A program made the position numbers and the translations under genes. Of a DNA stretch of 64,000 nt, positions 5,846 to 15,007 are shown piece by piece (the stretch's first letter is position 1; each line of letters begins with the position of its first letter). The notes beneath the pieces are model-generated. The model was given only the letters and a program-made list of their open reading frames with translations, ran no database searches and had not been told where the DNA came from. The stretch comes from Leifsonia sp. NPDC080035 (lineage in GTDB: Bacteria > Actinomycetota > Actinomycetes > Actinomycetales > Microbacteriaceae). Location of the stretch: positions 124,001 to 188,000 of the forward strand of contig NZ_CP157390.1 of NCBI RefSeq assembly GCF_040050925.1, given 5' to 3'.

Positions 5846-8761
5846 TCAGCTGGGCGTGCGTGACGCCCGGTAGACGGCTTCCGTCCTGGTCGAGGCGCCG
5901 ACCTTGCGCAGGATGCTGGACACGTGGACGCTCGCCGTCTTCGCGCTGATGAACAGCCGCTCGCCGATCTGCTTGTTGCTGAGGCCCTGCTCGATCAGCG
6001 CGAGCACCTGCTCCTCCCGCTCGGTGAGCGGGGCCGCCGTGCCGGGGGCGGCGGAGCCGGTCGTGCGGTGCCCTCGCGCGAGGCTGAGCTCGTCGGCCGC
6101 CGTCACGAGCAGGCCGAAGCCGAATCGCTCTGCCTCGTGGCGGCCCGCGTCGACGAGGCGCTCGGCGCGCGGCCGGTCGCCGGCGAGGAGGGCGACGCGT
6201 GCGGCGCGGATGAGCGCGTACGGGCGCAGGTGCGCCGGCGCGAGGGACGACTCGGTGGCGGCGATCGCCGCATCCCATGCCGGCGCGGGCTCGGGAGCGT
6301 CCTCGGCGCCACTCGCCGCGACGGCGGTCGCCAGCTCCGCCCGGATCACGGGACCCCACGCCACCGCCGTCGGCCAGGACGAGACGGCGGCGAGCACGGC
6401 CTCCAGCCGCGTGGACTGCGCCGCGACGTCGAGCCGTTCACCGTTTAGCGGCGTCCGGGCGACGGCCGCGTCCGCGAGGGCGCGCGCCGCCGCGGCGAGC
6501 ACGGGCAGTTCGTAGGCGGGGACGACGCCGTGACCTTCCGCGAGCACGGAGGCGGACTCCTCCCACGCGGCCGCGTGGTCGCCGCGAGCGAGCGCCAGCT
6601 CGGCGGCGAGCCGGGCGACGCCGAGCTCCGACTGGGCCTCGCGCTGTGCCATCGCCCGGAACCCGGACTGCCAGCGCCGGAACAGCAGCTCCGCGCGCTC
6701 GCTCTCGCCGCGCCAGAGCGTGAGCCAGAGCTTCATCCGCTGCAGGTGCGCCCGGAAGCTCGGCGGTGGGTCGAGCGCGAGAGCGGGGTCGAGCAGCGCC
6801 TCGGCACGCGCCAGCTCGCCGAGGGCGAGCAGCGGCTCCACTGTGTTGGAGGACAGGATGACGCCGGAGGTGCGCTCGACGCCGCGCGCCCGCGCCTTGC
6901 GGACGCCGGCCTCGGCGATCCGCACCGCCTCCTCGTGACGGCCGAGCCCGTTCAGGGCGTCGGATGCGTTCACGGCATAGCGCAGGGACGCCGCCGGCTC
7001 CATCCCTGCGAGGCGTCGCGCCTCCTCCAGCTCGGCCAGGCCGCTCTCGATGCGTCCGGAGGCGACGAGCGAGCTGCCGCGGATGTTGTGCGCGACCGAG
7101 CGCAGCGAGTCCGGCGCCCGTTCGCCCTCGGCGATGGCCTGCGAGGCGACGGCGATCGCGGCGTCGAAGTGCGCCATGAGCATGTGCTCGGCGGCGAGCT
7201 CGGCGAGCAGCTGCGGCCGGAGGCCGTCCTCGGCCGGCACCGCGTCCGGCGGGACCACGTCGAGGGCCTCGCGCAGGAGGGCGCCGACGCCGGGCCTGCC
7301 CAGGTTGTCCAGGTACTGCGCCTTGTCGCGCAGGAGCCGCGCGTGCTGGGCGGGCGGCAGCTGTGCCGCCTCCGAGAGCGCCACGTTCACGAGCGCCAGC
7401 GCGCGCTCGCTGTCGCCGGCGTTGCGGAGCGCGGAGGCGGTCTTCTTCTGCAGGTCGGTGAGGGTGAGGCCGCCGAGCCGTTCGGCGTCGGGCACGCTCC
7501 CCCAGAGTTCGAGCGCGCGATCGCCCATCGCGGCCATCGTCGCGTACGCGTAGGAGAGCCGCGCCTCCTCCATGGCCTCCACCGCGGTGACGAACGCGCG
7601 CTGCAGATCGTGGGCGGCGAGCCAGTGGGTCGAGAGCTGGAGCGCGGAGCGCTGCGGGCTCTGCTCCAGCGCCTGCGCGTACCGGGTGTGGAACCGGCTG
7701 CGCTCCCCCGGCAGCAGGTCGGCGTGCACCGCCTCGCGCACGAGCGCGTGCCGGAACGAGTACTCGGTGGAGTCGGCCGTGAGCACGTTGGCGACGACCG
7801 CTTCACGCGCGGCCGCGTCCAGCTCCTCCGGGCTCCCGTCGTAGACCGCGCTGAGCAGGTCGTGCTCGACGCACACCCCGCCTGCAGAGAGCAGCCGCAG
7901 CAGTCGCTGCGCCGGGTCGGTGAGCCGCTCGTAGCGGGCGAGCAGGATCTCGCGGAGGGTCTCCGGCAGGTCCTCGCCGGCCACGAGGCCGTCGATGCCT
8001 GCGAGCTCCTCCACGAAGAACGGGACGCCCTCGCTCAGCCGGTATACCGTGTCCACGGTCGCCGCGTCCGGCTCGCAGCCGAGGAGTCGCTCCACTAGCG
8101 TTGCGACCTGCTCGCGCCCGAGCCGCGCCAGCTCCCAGCGGGTGACGCGGCGGGTGCGCTCCAGCTCGCCCAGGTAGGCGCGCAGCGGGTGCCCGCGCGA
8201 GACCTCGTCGCTGCGGTAGCTCAACAGGAAGAGGATGCGGCCGCGGTCGGTCATGCGCACCACGAAGCGCAGCAGTTCGAGCGTGGACGTGTCCGCCCAG
8301 TGGATGTCTTCGACCGCGACGACGATCGGCTGCTCGGCGGACAGCGTCTCGAACAGCACGGTGACCAGCTCGTAGAGCCGCTCCGCGCCGGTGCGCGTGG
8401 GGACCGCCGACTCGTCGGCGAGCTCGGGCAGCAGCACCGAGAGCACCCCGGCGCCCGGACCGGCCGCCTCGAGCACCGCATCCAGGCCGCGCACCTGCAC
8501 GAGCCGCCGCAGCACGGCCGCCAGTGGCGCGTACGGCGCACCGTCTCCGCCGAGGTCGACGCAGCGGCCGAGCAGGACCGTGGCCGTCTCCCCCGACTCG
8601 GCCAGGAACTCCCCCAGCAGCCGCGACTTGCCGATGCCGGCCTCGCCGCCGATCACGACGGCGCGGGGCTCTCCCCCGGAGGCAACGGCCAGCTCGGCGC
8701 GCAGAGCCTCCAGGTCGGGCTCCCGCCCGATCATCGTGGGGCTCGACGCCGGTGACCGCAT
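5846..8761 (-). CDS. LuxR-family ATPase transcriptional regulator (LAL)
   Basis: 971 aa from ATG 8761; the longer frame to 8974 would run into the 5' flank and an unrelated ORF. Domains in order: AAA/NACHT-like ATPase with Walker A VIGGEAGIGKSRL around residue 35 and a Walker B-like VAVEDIHWADTSTLELL; a long TPR-like helical region (about 400-880) for effector sensing; and a C-terminal LuxR HTH (PLTEREEQVLALIEQGLSNK, then QIGERLFISAKTASVHVSSI). LAL proteins are usually activators of sugar, secondary-metabolite or stress genes. No adjacent target is obvious; the divergent side holds the small gene at 8838-9146. Confidence 0.93.
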   Translation of the reverse strand: MRSPASSPTMIGREPDLEALRAELAVASGGEPRAVVIGGEAGIGKSRLLGEFLAESGETATVLLGRCVDLGGDGAPYAPLAAVLRRLVQVRGLDAVLEAAGPGAGVLSVLLPELADESAVPTRTGAERLYELVTVLFETLSAEQPIVVAVEDIHWADTSTLELLRFVVRMTDRGRILFLLSYRSDEVSRGHPLRAYLGELERTRRVTRWELARLGREQVATLVERLLGCEPDAATVDTVYRLSEGVPFFVEELAGIDGLVAGEDLPETLREILLARYERLTDPAQRLLRLLSAGGVCVEHDLLSAVYDGSPEELDAAAREAVVANVLTADSTEYSFRHALVREAVHADLLPGERSRFHTRYAQALEQSPQRSALQLSTHWLAAHDLQRAFVTAVEAMEEARLSYAYATMAAMGDRALELWGSVPDAERLGGLTLTDLQKKTASALRNAGDSERALALVNVALSEAAQLPPAQHARLLRDKAQYLDNLGRPGVGALLREALDVVPPDAVPAEDGLRPQLLAELAAEHMLMAHFDAAIAVASQAIAEGERAPDSLRSVAHNIRGSSLVASGRIESGLAELEEARRLAGMEPAASLRYAVNASDALNGLGRHEEAVRIAEAGVRKARARGVERTSGVILSSNTVEPLLALGELARAEALLDPALALDPPPSFRAHLQRMKLWLTLWRGESERAELLFRRWQSGFRAMAQREAQSELGVARLAAELALARGDHAAAWEESASVLAEGHGVVPAYELPVLAAAARALADAAVARTPLNGERLDVAAQSTRLEAVLAAVSSWPTAVAWGPVIRAELATAVAASGAEDAPEPAPAWDAAIAATESSLAPAHLRPYALIRAARVALLAGDRPRAERLVDAGRHEAERFGFGLLVTAADELSLARGHRTTGSAAPGTAAPLTEREEQVLALIEQGLSNKQIGERLFISAKTASVHVSSILRKVGASTRTEAVYRASRTPS

Positions 8762-8834
8762 GGCTTCATCGTGCCATGGACCACCGACATCGGGGGTGCC
8801 GTCGCCGTCTGCTCTGCGCAGGGCAGAACGGGCG

Positions 8835-9146
8835 TCACCGGCCGGCGTGCGCGAGCTCCCGCTCCGGGACCGGGGCGTGCTCCGCGACCCGCGCCGGGAC
8901 CGGCTCCGCGACCGCCGCGCCGGCGGGCTCGGCGACCGGGGCGCGCCCCGCCGCCGCGGCCGCCCGCTGCGCATCCCGCGCGGCCCGCGCCCTGGCCAGT
9001 CGCTTCGCGATCAGCCCTTCCGCGCGCACCTGAAGCAGCTCCTCCACGCGCTCGCGGCGGCGGCGGTCCCGCTCGCGCTCCTGCTCAGCGCGGACGGCGT
9101 CCGCCGCACCCACCCGGCCGGTCATGTACTCGTCTGCCAGCATCAT
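8835..9146 (-). CDS. Small Arg/Ala-rich hypothetical protein
   Basis: 103 aa from ATG 9146; a second ATG follows directly. GGGGAG lies 5 nt upstream, which decides against the longer frame to 9191. The middle is a highly charged helix (AEQERERDRRRRERVEELLQ) and the end a Pro/Ala/Val-rich low-complexity tail. No signal peptide. It sits upstream of, and on the same strand as, the LAL regulator with 73 bases between. Function unknown; it could be a small DNA- or membrane-surface-binding protein. Confidence 0.55.
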   Translation of the reverse strand: MMLADEYMTGRVGAADAVRAEQERERDRRRRERVEELLQVRAEGLIAKRLARARAARDAQRAAAAAGRAPVAEPAGAAVAEPVPARVAEHAPVPERELAHAGR

Positions 9147-9203
9147 CGTCGCTCCCCTTCTCGATGCCTTCTCGTCCTTCGTCACGATCAAGCGTCGTCG
9201 CTA

Positions 9204-9234
9204 AGGCAGGTGCCCTGCATCGGGCAGATGCCCT
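9204..9234. promoter_or_regulatory. Two tandem GGCAnnTGCC palindromes
   Basis: AGGCAGGTGCCCT (9204-9216) and GGGCAGATGCCCT (9222-9234) are spaced 18 bases apart, about 100 bases before the FMN reductase start and 58 upstream of the small minus-strand gene. The arrangement is typical of a dimer-binding operator pair for a divergent promoter region. The regulator is unknown. Confidence 0.4.
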
Positions 9235-9329
9235 ATTTCCCCCTCCCCTCCCGCCCCGCCCTCATAAGCACGGAACCGACGGCCACGCCCGCCCTCGACA
9301 GGCCGGGTCCGCCGGAGCAAGCTGACTGC

Positions 9330-9923
9330 ATGGCAACGATCAACGAACTCCAGCCGCCGTACGCGGTGGGCTACCTCGTCGGGAGCCTCTCCACGGTGTC
9401 CATCAACAGGACGCTCGCGAAGGCCCTCCTGCGGCTCGCGCCGCGCGATCTCACGTTCACCGAGATCCCGATCGGCGGACTGCCGCTCTACAACCGCGAC
9501 TACGACGCGGACTACCCGCAGGTCGCCCGCGACTTCAAGGCGACGATCGCCGCCCAGGACGCGCTGCTCTTCGTGACGCCGGAGTACAACCGATCGATCC
9601 CCGGCGCGCTCAAGAACGCGATCGATTGGGCGAGCAGGCCCTACGGGGAGAACGTGATCGCGCGGAAGGCCACCGCGGTGATCGGCGCCTCCAGCGGCGC
9701 CATCGGCACCGCCGTCGCCCAGCAGCAGCTGCGCAGCGTGCTGAGCTTCCTGCAGGCGCCGCAGATGAACGCCCCCGAGGCCTACATCCGGTTGACACCC
9801 GGCCTCATCACGGAGGAGGGCGACGTCACCGACCCCGGCTCGGAGGAGTTCCTGCGCGGCTTCATGAACGCGTTCTTCGAGTACATCGAGCGCGTGCTCA
9901 CCGTGGTCCCGAGCCCCCGCTGA
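9330..9923 (+). CDS. NAD(P)H-dependent FMN reductase
   Basis: 197 aa from ATG 9330. Flavodoxin-like fold: N-terminal phosphate-binding loop VGSLSTVSINRTLAKALL, and the family signature PEYNRSIPGALKNAIDWASR near residues 82-101. It reduces quinones, azo dyes, chromate or FMN with NAD(P)H in the cytosol; the physiological substrate is undetermined. The next gene begins 8 nt after its stop, so the two are probably co-transcribed. Confidence 0.93.
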   Translation: MATINELQPPYAVGYLVGSLSTVSINRTLAKALLRLAPRDLTFTEIPIGGLPLYNRDYDADYPQVARDFKATIAAQDALLFVTPEYNRSIPGALKNAIDWASRPYGENVIARKATAVIGASSGAIGTAVAQQQLRSVLSFLQAPQMNAPEAYIRLTPGLITEEGDVTDPGSEEFLRGFMNAFFEYIERVLTVVPSPR

Positions 9924-9931
9924 GGCGCCGG

Positions 9932-10357
9932 GTGCTCCTCACGGATGCGTCGGAGCCGCGTGCGCTGCGGCTCGACATCGGCGCCGCGACGGCGGGAGCC
10001 GCTCCGGCCGTCACCGTCGAGGCGGTGGACGGCGACCGTTCCTGGACACTGACGGCGCCCGTCCTCACCGTCGAGGAGGCGACGGAGCTTGCCGCCTGGC
10101 TCGCCGGCCTGGCCGGCGACCTGACGCTCGGAGCCGACGAGTGGGCGGCGCTGACGTTCACCGAGCCCGTCCTGTCGCTGAGCGGGCGGCGCATCCCCGG
10201 CGGCGGGGTCGAGGTGCGGGTCGCCGTGCTCGGGATGCGCGCGCCGGGGGCGCCACCCGGCGACACGACCGATGTCGTCGTCGGACTCCGGCTCACGGAC
10301 GAGGACGTGCGCGACGCCGCCGTCGCCCTGGCCGGGGAGGCCGCCCGGCGCTCCTGA
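9932..10357 (+). CDS. Hypothetical protein, possibly WapI-immunity-like
   Basis: 141 aa from GTG 9932, 8 nt after the FMN reductase stop; the same frame extends upstream only as a shadow of that gene. Predicted beta-rich: repeated acidic strands and turns, with DEWAALTFTEPVLSLSGRRI in the middle. The phrase FTEPxLSL recalls WapI-family immunity proteins, but I hold this loosely; no toxin gene is adjacent. No membrane segment or signal peptide. Confidence 0.6.
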   Translation: MLLTDASEPRALRLDIGAATAGAAPAVTVEAVDGDRSWTLTAPVLTVEEATELAAWLAGLAGDLTLGADEWAALTFTEPVLSLSGRRIPGGGVEVRVAVLGMRAPGAPPGDTTDVVVGLRLTDEDVRDAAVALAGEAARRS

Positions 10358-10374
10358 GCGGCCGCCTGCTCAGC

Positions 10375-10425
10375 GGGGACACGACACGCCGCGGCGGCCG
10401 CGCCGGCACGGCATGTCGCGTCCCC
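10375..10425. repeat. Intergenic hairpin element F
   Basis: The 17-nt arms 10375-10391 and 10409-10425 pair with two mismatches. The left arm contains the core CGACACGCCG (10382-10391) shared with hairpins at 12061, 38938, 54892 and 55888. It lies between two convergent genes and could stop transcription from both sides. Confidence 0.65.
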
Positions 10426-10444
10426 GGAGCGGTCCCGGAGCGGC

Positions 10445-11476
10445 TCAGCGGCCGCCGGTGCGCTTGCGGTGCCGCTGCGCGACCGCCTGCTCGCCGTAGG
10501 GATAGACCTCGGCGCGCGGCTCGCTCGCCTCGTCGAGCGCCGAGCGCTGCTCGTCCGTCAGCTCCAGGTCGGCGGCGCCGAGGTTGTCCTCCAGCTGCTC
10601 GACCGTGCGCGCGCCGAGGATCACCGAGGTCACGGCCGGCCGGTCCGCCAGCCAGGCGAGCGCGACCTGGGACATGCTGGCGCCGGTCTGCTCCGACACG
10701 GTCTGCACAGCGTCGATGACCGCCCAGGTGTGGGCGTCGGCGTTGCGCGCCTCCCACGCCTCCATCCCGCGCGTCGGGTTCTCGCCGAGCCGGGTGGCGC
10801 CGGTCGGCGCCTGGTCCCTGCGGTACTTCCCGCTCAGCCAGCCGCCCGCGAGCGGCGACCAGGGCAGCAGGCCGATGCCCGCGTCCAGCGCCGCAGGCAC
10901 GACCTCGTGCTCGATGCCGCGCACCAGGAGGCTGTACTGCGGCTGCAGCGTGACCGGCGGAGCCCAGCCGTGCGCCTGCGCGACCGCCGCCGCCTTCGTC
11001 AGCTGCCAGCCGAGGTAGTTCGAGAAGCCGTAGTAGGAGATCTTGCCGGCCGTCACGGCGTCGTCGAGGAAGCGCAGCGTCTCCTCGAGCGGGGTGAGGG
11101 CGTCGAACGCGTGCAGCTGGTACAGGTCGATGTGGTCGACCCCGAGCCGGCGCAGGGACGCGTCGAGCGCCGCCCGCAGGTGGGTGCGCGAGAGCCCGAG
11201 GTCGTTGGGTCCGTCGCCCATCGGGAAGCGGCCCTTCGTGGCGATCACGAGCCGGTCCCTGCTGCCGTGGTTGCGCGCCAGCCAGCGGCCGATGATCGAC
11301 TCCGAGACGCCGGAACTGTAGACGTCCGCCGTGTCGATGAACGTTCCGCCTCCATCGATGAAGCGGTCGAGGATGGCGTGCGAGGTGCTCTCGTCCGCCT
11401 CCGCTCCGAAGGTCATCGTGCCGAGGGCGTACTCCGACACGATCGTTCCGCTGTTTCCGAGATTCCTGAGGTCCAT
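10445..11476 (-). CDS. Aldo/keto reductase
   Basis: 343 aa, TIM-barrel NADPH-dependent reductase. Catalytic tetrad visible: Asp and Tyr in GGTFIDTADVYSSG, Lys in VIATKGRFP, His in DLYQLHAFD. The C-terminal cofactor part has VILGARTVEQLEDNLGA. It belongs to the broad YajO/tas-like group; the substrate is unknown. Monocistronic, divergent from the phosphoesterase. Two other aldo/keto reductases in the window (30497 and 55943) are only distant relatives. Confidence 0.93.
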   Translation of the reverse strand: MDLRNLGNSGTIVSEYALGTMTFGAEADESTSHAILDRFIDGGGTFIDTADVYSSGVSESIIGRWLARNHGSRDRLVIATKGRFPMGDGPNDLGLSRTHLRAALDASLRRLGVDHIDLYQLHAFDALTPLEETLRFLDDAVTAGKISYYGFSNYLGWQLTKAAAVAQAHGWAPPVTLQPQYSLLVRGIEHEVVPAALDAGIGLLPWSPLAGGWLSGKYRRDQAPTGATRLGENPTRGMEAWEARNADAHTWAVIDAVQTVSEQTGASMSQVALAWLADRPAVTSVILGARTVEQLEDNLGAADLELTDEQRSALDEASEPRAEVYPYGEQAVAQRHRKRTGGR

Positions 11477-11523
11477 GCTGCGACGCTAGCCCGTACGTCC
11501 CGTTTCGCATACCGTTCATCGAC

Positions 11524-12033
11524 GTGAGACTGCTCATCATCTCGGACACGCACCTGCCGAAGCGCGCGAAGGCCCTGCCCGGCGCCGTGCTCGCCGAGGT
11601 GGACGCGGCGGACGTCGTCATCCACGCCGGGGACTGGGTGGACGCGGCGACGCTCGACCTGCTGGAGGCGCGCTCCCGCCGGTTGATCGGGGTCTGGGGG
11701 AACAACGACGGCACCGAGCTGCGGGCGCGGCTCCCCGAGGTGGCGCGGGCCGAGCTCGGCGGCCTGCGGTTCGCCGTCGTCCACGAGACCGGGCAGGCGA
11801 CCGGTAGGGAGGTGCGCTGCGATGCGGCGTTCCCGGACACGGACGTGCTCGTGTTCGGCCACTCGCACATCCCGTGGGACACCGTCTCACCTCGCGGGAT
11901 GCGCCTGCTCAACCCGGGCTCGCCGACGGACCGCCGCCGCCAGCCCGCGTGCACCTATCTCACCGCGGAGGTCGCCGACGGCCGCCTGACCGACGTGCGC
12001 CTGGTCGCCCTCCCGCAGACGGCACGGCCCTGA
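11524..12033 (+). CDS. YfcE/MJ0936-type metallophosphoesterase
   Basis: 169 aa from GTG 11524; TACCGT 8 nt upstream suggests a leaderless start. Calcineurin-like metal ligands are complete: DTH in LLIISDTHLPK, GD in IHAGDWVD, GNND in GVWGNNDG, a His in VVHETG, and GHSH in VFGHSHIPWD. Members cleave phosphodiesters with Mn or Ni; the natural substrate is unknown. The gene ends 3 nt before hairpin D1, convergent with the methyltransferase. Confidence 0.92.
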   Translation: MRLLIISDTHLPKRAKALPGAVLAEVDAADVVIHAGDWVDAATLDLLEARSRRLIGVWGNNDGTELRARLPEVARAELGGLRFAVVHETGQATGREVRCDAAFPDTDVLVFGHSHIPWDTVSPRGMRLLNPGSPTDRRRQPACTYLTAEVADGRLTDVRLVALPQTARP

Positions 12034-12035
12034 CC

Positions 12036-12103
12036 GCCATCGCTTCCGGAGTTCTTCACGCGACACGCCGACGCTGAGCGGGAACAACTCCGGAACGGAT
12101 GGC
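12036..12103. repeat. Intergenic hairpin element, family D copy 1
   Basis: Arms 12036-12057 and 12082-12103 pair at 19 of 22 positions (core TTCCGGAGTT). The loop starts with CACGCGACACGCCG (core CGACACGCCG 12061-12070), identical in copy 2 at 38913-38980. It sits exactly between two convergent stop codons. Confidence 0.75.
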
Positions 12104-12106
12104 GAG

Positions 12107-13627
12107 TCAGGCGGGAAGCTGCAGGAAGCCGTCCTGGACGAGGGACCGGATGACGGGGACGAGGTCGGCGCGCAGGGCGTCCTCGTCCACCTCGAGCAGC
12201 TGGGCGAGCGCGCCGATGATCGCGGCGACGCTGAGCTCGCCGTCGCAGGCGCCGACCAGTGCCGCGAGGCCCGTGTCCGCCGCGACCACCCGGCCGAACC
12301 CGCCGCCCTGCCGCAGCAGGATGGCCGTCGGAGCGTCCGCGCCGGGCCAGAGGTGCCGCTCCTCCGTCACGTCGCCGGCCACTGTGAGCCGCAGCGACCC
12401 GAAGGCCGCGTCGTGCAGCGCCGCCTGGGCGTCGTGCGCCGCAAGGCACGCGCCGAGATGCACGCCGAGTCCCGCCTCGTTCGCGCCGAGCGCCCCGTGC
12501 ATCCGCTCGAAGCGCCGCAGCGTCGGGACGCCCTCCGCGCGGCGCAGCAGCACATAGCCGAAGCCGACCTGCCGCACATCGCGGGCCTCGAAGTCGTCCA
12601 GCCAGGCGGACAGCATCGTGTCGAAGCCGGGCGTGCCCTGGCGGGTGCCGCCGTCGCGGATCCAGGTCTCGGCGTACTGCGGCGCGTCCTCGACGTCGCG
12701 CTCGATCACCCACGCGTCGAGGGGATGCACGGAGCCGTCGACCCAGCCGCGCACCCGGTCGAACGCGTCGCCGGCGCCGCGGTACTCCCAGTTGCCGAGC
12801 AGCTGGGCGACGCCGCCGGGCGTCAGGTGCTCGCCGCATCCCGCGACGAACGCCGCGACGAGCTCGTCGCCGACCATCCCGCCGTCGCGGTACTCGTACG
12901 ACGGCACGCCCTCAACACGCGGTGTGATGACGAACGGCGGGTTCGAGACGATGTGGTCGAACTGCTCCCCCGTGACCGGCTCGAACATGCTGCCGAGCCG
13001 GAAGTCGATGCCCTCGATCCCGTTCAGCTCGGCGTTGAGGGCGGCGAGCAGCAGCGCCCGCTCGGAGATGTCGGTCGCGACCACGCGGCGCGCGTGCCGT
13101 GAGGCGTGCAGCGCCTGGATGCCGCAGCCGGTTCCGAGGTCGAGAACGCTCTCGACCGGCCGCTGCAGCATCAGGCCGCTCAGGGTCATCGACGCCCCGC
13201 CGACGCCGAGCACGTGGTCCTCCGGCAGCGGACCGCCGATGGCCAGCTCGCCGAGGTCCGAGACGATCCACCACTCGGCCGGCCCGAGCGCATCCACGAA
13301 GCTGTACGGCCGCAGGTCGACGGCGGGGGCCACGGCGTCGGCACCCCGTTCGTCGGTGACGAGCCCGAGCGACAGGGCGCCCTCGATTCCGGTCGACGGC
13401 AGCGCAGCGATCAGCCTCTCGCGCGGGACCGGCCGCCCGAGCACGAACAGCGCCGCGAGCGTGGCGAGCGGTCCGTCGGCGGACCCGAGGGCCCGCTCGG
13501 CCGGGATGCGCTGGCCGCGGTGCAGCGCGGCGGCCGCCTCCGCGCCCCACAGCGCATCGAGACCGTCGACGGTGAAACCGGCGGCGGAGAGGTCGGAACG
13601 GAGGGCGGCGACGGCGGGTGAGCTCAC
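12107..13627 (-). CDS. SAM-dependent methyltransferase with N-terminal DUF7059-like domain
   Basis: 506 aa from GTG 13627; the frame continues upstream only through the acylphosphatase region. The N-terminal ~130 residues resemble the winged-helix/DUF7059 part seen in actinobacterial paralogues of HemK/RsmC. The central Rossmann domain has VLDLGTGCGIQALHASRHAR (SAM loop) and the substrate motif IVSNPPFVITPR, typical of N5-glutamine or exocyclic N6/N2 base methylation. A C-terminal ~150-residue part is family-specific. The target is unknown; a ribosomal or release-factor Gln or an RNA base are candidates. Confidence 0.88.
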   Translation of the reverse strand: MSSPAVAALRSDLSAAGFTVDGLDALWGAEAAAALHRGQRIPAERALGSADGPLATLAALFVLGRPVPRERLIAALPSTGIEGALSLGLVTDERGADAVAPAVDLRPYSFVDALGPAEWWIVSDLGELAIGGPLPEDHVLGVGGASMTLSGLMLQRPVESVLDLGTGCGIQALHASRHARRVVATDISERALLLAALNAELNGIEGIDFRLGSMFEPVTGEQFDHIVSNPPFVITPRVEGVPSYEYRDGGMVGDELVAAFVAGCGEHLTPGGVAQLLGNWEYRGAGDAFDRVRGWVDGSVHPLDAWVIERDVEDAPQYAETWIRDGGTRQGTPGFDTMLSAWLDDFEARDVRQVGFGYVLLRRAEGVPTLRRFERMHGALGANEAGLGVHLGACLAAHDAQAALHDAAFGSLRLTVAGDVTEERHLWPGADAPTAILLRQGGGFGRVVAADTGLAALVGACDGELSVAAIIGALAQLLEVDEDALRADLVPVIRSLVQDGFLQLPA

Positions 13628-13650
13628 GCATCCATTGAAGCAGGAGCAGA

Positions 13651-13935
13651 ATGGGCCTCGTGATCCGCAAGAGGGCGATCGTGACCGGCCAGGTGCAGGG
13701 CGTCGGGTTCCGCTGGAGCGCGCGCGAAGAGGCGCACCGCCTCGGCGTCGCGGGCTGGGCGCGCAACCGCGCCGACGGCAGCGTCGAGGTGGAGGTGGAG
13801 GGCGAGCCGGACGCCGTGGAGCGCATGCTCGACTGGCTGCGGACCGGCCCTCCCGGAAGCGGCGTCGACACCGTGGAGGTCGCCGACGCCACGGTCGACG
13901 GCGACGACGAGTTCCGCATCCGCCAGACGGTCTAG
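13651..13935 (+). CDS. acyP: Acylphosphatase
   Basis: 94 aa, typical size. It hydrolyses carboxyl-phosphate bonds. Signature GQVQGVGFRWSAREEA (phosphate-binding loop with the essential Arg) and GWARNRADGSVEVEVEG (essential Asn) are both present. The start is 23 nt from the divergent methyltransferase GTG. GTG in GLVIRK (residue 4) is a possible alternative start. The aminotransferase follows after 38 nt. Confidence 0.95.
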   Translation: MGLVIRKRAIVTGQVQGVGFRWSAREEAHRLGVAGWARNRADGSVEVEVEGEPDAVERMLDWLRTGPPGSGVDTVEVADATVDGDDEFRIRQTV

Positions 13936-13973
13936 GACTCACCGCGAGCCGTCCCCGGGGTGAGAATGGGGAC

Positions 13974-14864
13974 ATGACCCGCGCCACGCTGCTCACCGTC
14001 ACCGCGCCCACGGGCGACCACGACGCCGGGGACCCCGGCTACGCCATCGCCGACTTCGGTGCACCGCAGGTGCGCATCACCGATCTCGGCATCACCCGCG
14101 GCGACGGCGTCTTCGAGACGATCGCCGTCATCGACGGACACCCGCAGGCGCTCGGCCCGCACCTCATGCGCCTGGCGCACTCCGCCGTGCTGCTCGACCT
14201 GCCTGAGCCCGCAGAGCACGTGTGGCACGAGGCCGTGCTCGCCGGCATCGCCGACTACCGCACCCGCAACGGCGGTGGGAGCGAGCTATACGCCAAGCTG
14301 ATCTACACCCGCGGCGTCGAGGGCACCGGCCGGCCGAGCGGATGGATCTTCGTGGACGAGGGCGAGGACTTCCGCACCCAGCGCCTCGGCATCCGCGTCG
14401 TCACGCTCGACCGCGGCCTGCGCCACGACGTCGCCGAGACCGCGCCCTGGCTGCTCGCCGGCGCGAAGACCCTCTCCTACGCCGTCAACCGCGCCGCACA
14501 GCGCGAGGCCGTCCGGCGGGGCGCGGACGACGTCCTGTTCCTCAGCTCCGACGGGTTCGCACTGGAGGGCCCGACCTCCAACGTCATCGTGCTCTCGGGC
14601 GGCATGGTGAGCACGCCGCAGACCGACCAGGGCATCCTCGCCGGGACGACCCAGGCGTCCGTGTTCGAGTTCTTCGAGGCGAAGGGCCTGCGGACGGAGT
14701 ACCGGCGCATCACGGCGGAGGAGCTCACGACGGCCGACGCGCTCTGGCTGGTCTCGAGCGTCCGGATGGCGGCCCCGATCACCGACCTGGACGGCCGCGC
14801 GTACCGCGTCGACGCCGACCTCACCGCGGAGCTGAACCGCTTCCTGCTGTCCCGCACCCACTGA
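13974..14864 (+). CDS. Class IV aminotransferase (aminodeoxychorismate lyase-like)
   Basis: 296 aa from ATG 13974, fold type IV PLP enzyme. The catalytic Lys is in LAGAKTLSYAVNRAAQREA; the cofactor phosphate loop is in EGPTSNVIVL, and GTTQASVFEF follows. N-terminal strand motif VRITDLGITRGDGVFET is that of PabC/DAAT/BCAT enzymes. Actinobacterial homologues are often annotated as 4-amino-4-deoxychorismate lyase (folate synthesis). No folate genes lie nearby, so substrate assignment stays open between PabC and a branched-chain or D-amino-acid aminotransferase. Confidence 0.88.
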   Translation: MTRATLLTVTAPTGDHDAGDPGYAIADFGAPQVRITDLGITRGDGVFETIAVIDGHPQALGPHLMRLAHSAVLLDLPEPAEHVWHEAVLAGIADYRTRNGGGSELYAKLIYTRGVEGTGRPSGWIFVDEGEDFRTQRLGIRVVTLDRGLRHDVAETAPWLLAGAKTLSYAVNRAAQREAVRRGADDVLFLSSDGFALEGPTSNVIVLSGGMVSTPQTDQGILAGTTQASVFEFFEAKGLRTEYRRITAEELTTADALWLVSSVRMAAPITDLDGRAYRVDADLTAELNRFLLSRTH

Positions 14865-15007
14865 GCCCGGCCGCGGACGCCCGGCCGTTCGGCCGCCGGT
14901 AGACACGACGTTACGCCCCGATTCGCGGCCCGGAGGATTCGCCGCTTAGGCTGTACGCACCGTACCGGCGAAGAGGCCGGCGCCACCGACAGCGGAGGGA
15001 GGTCGAC

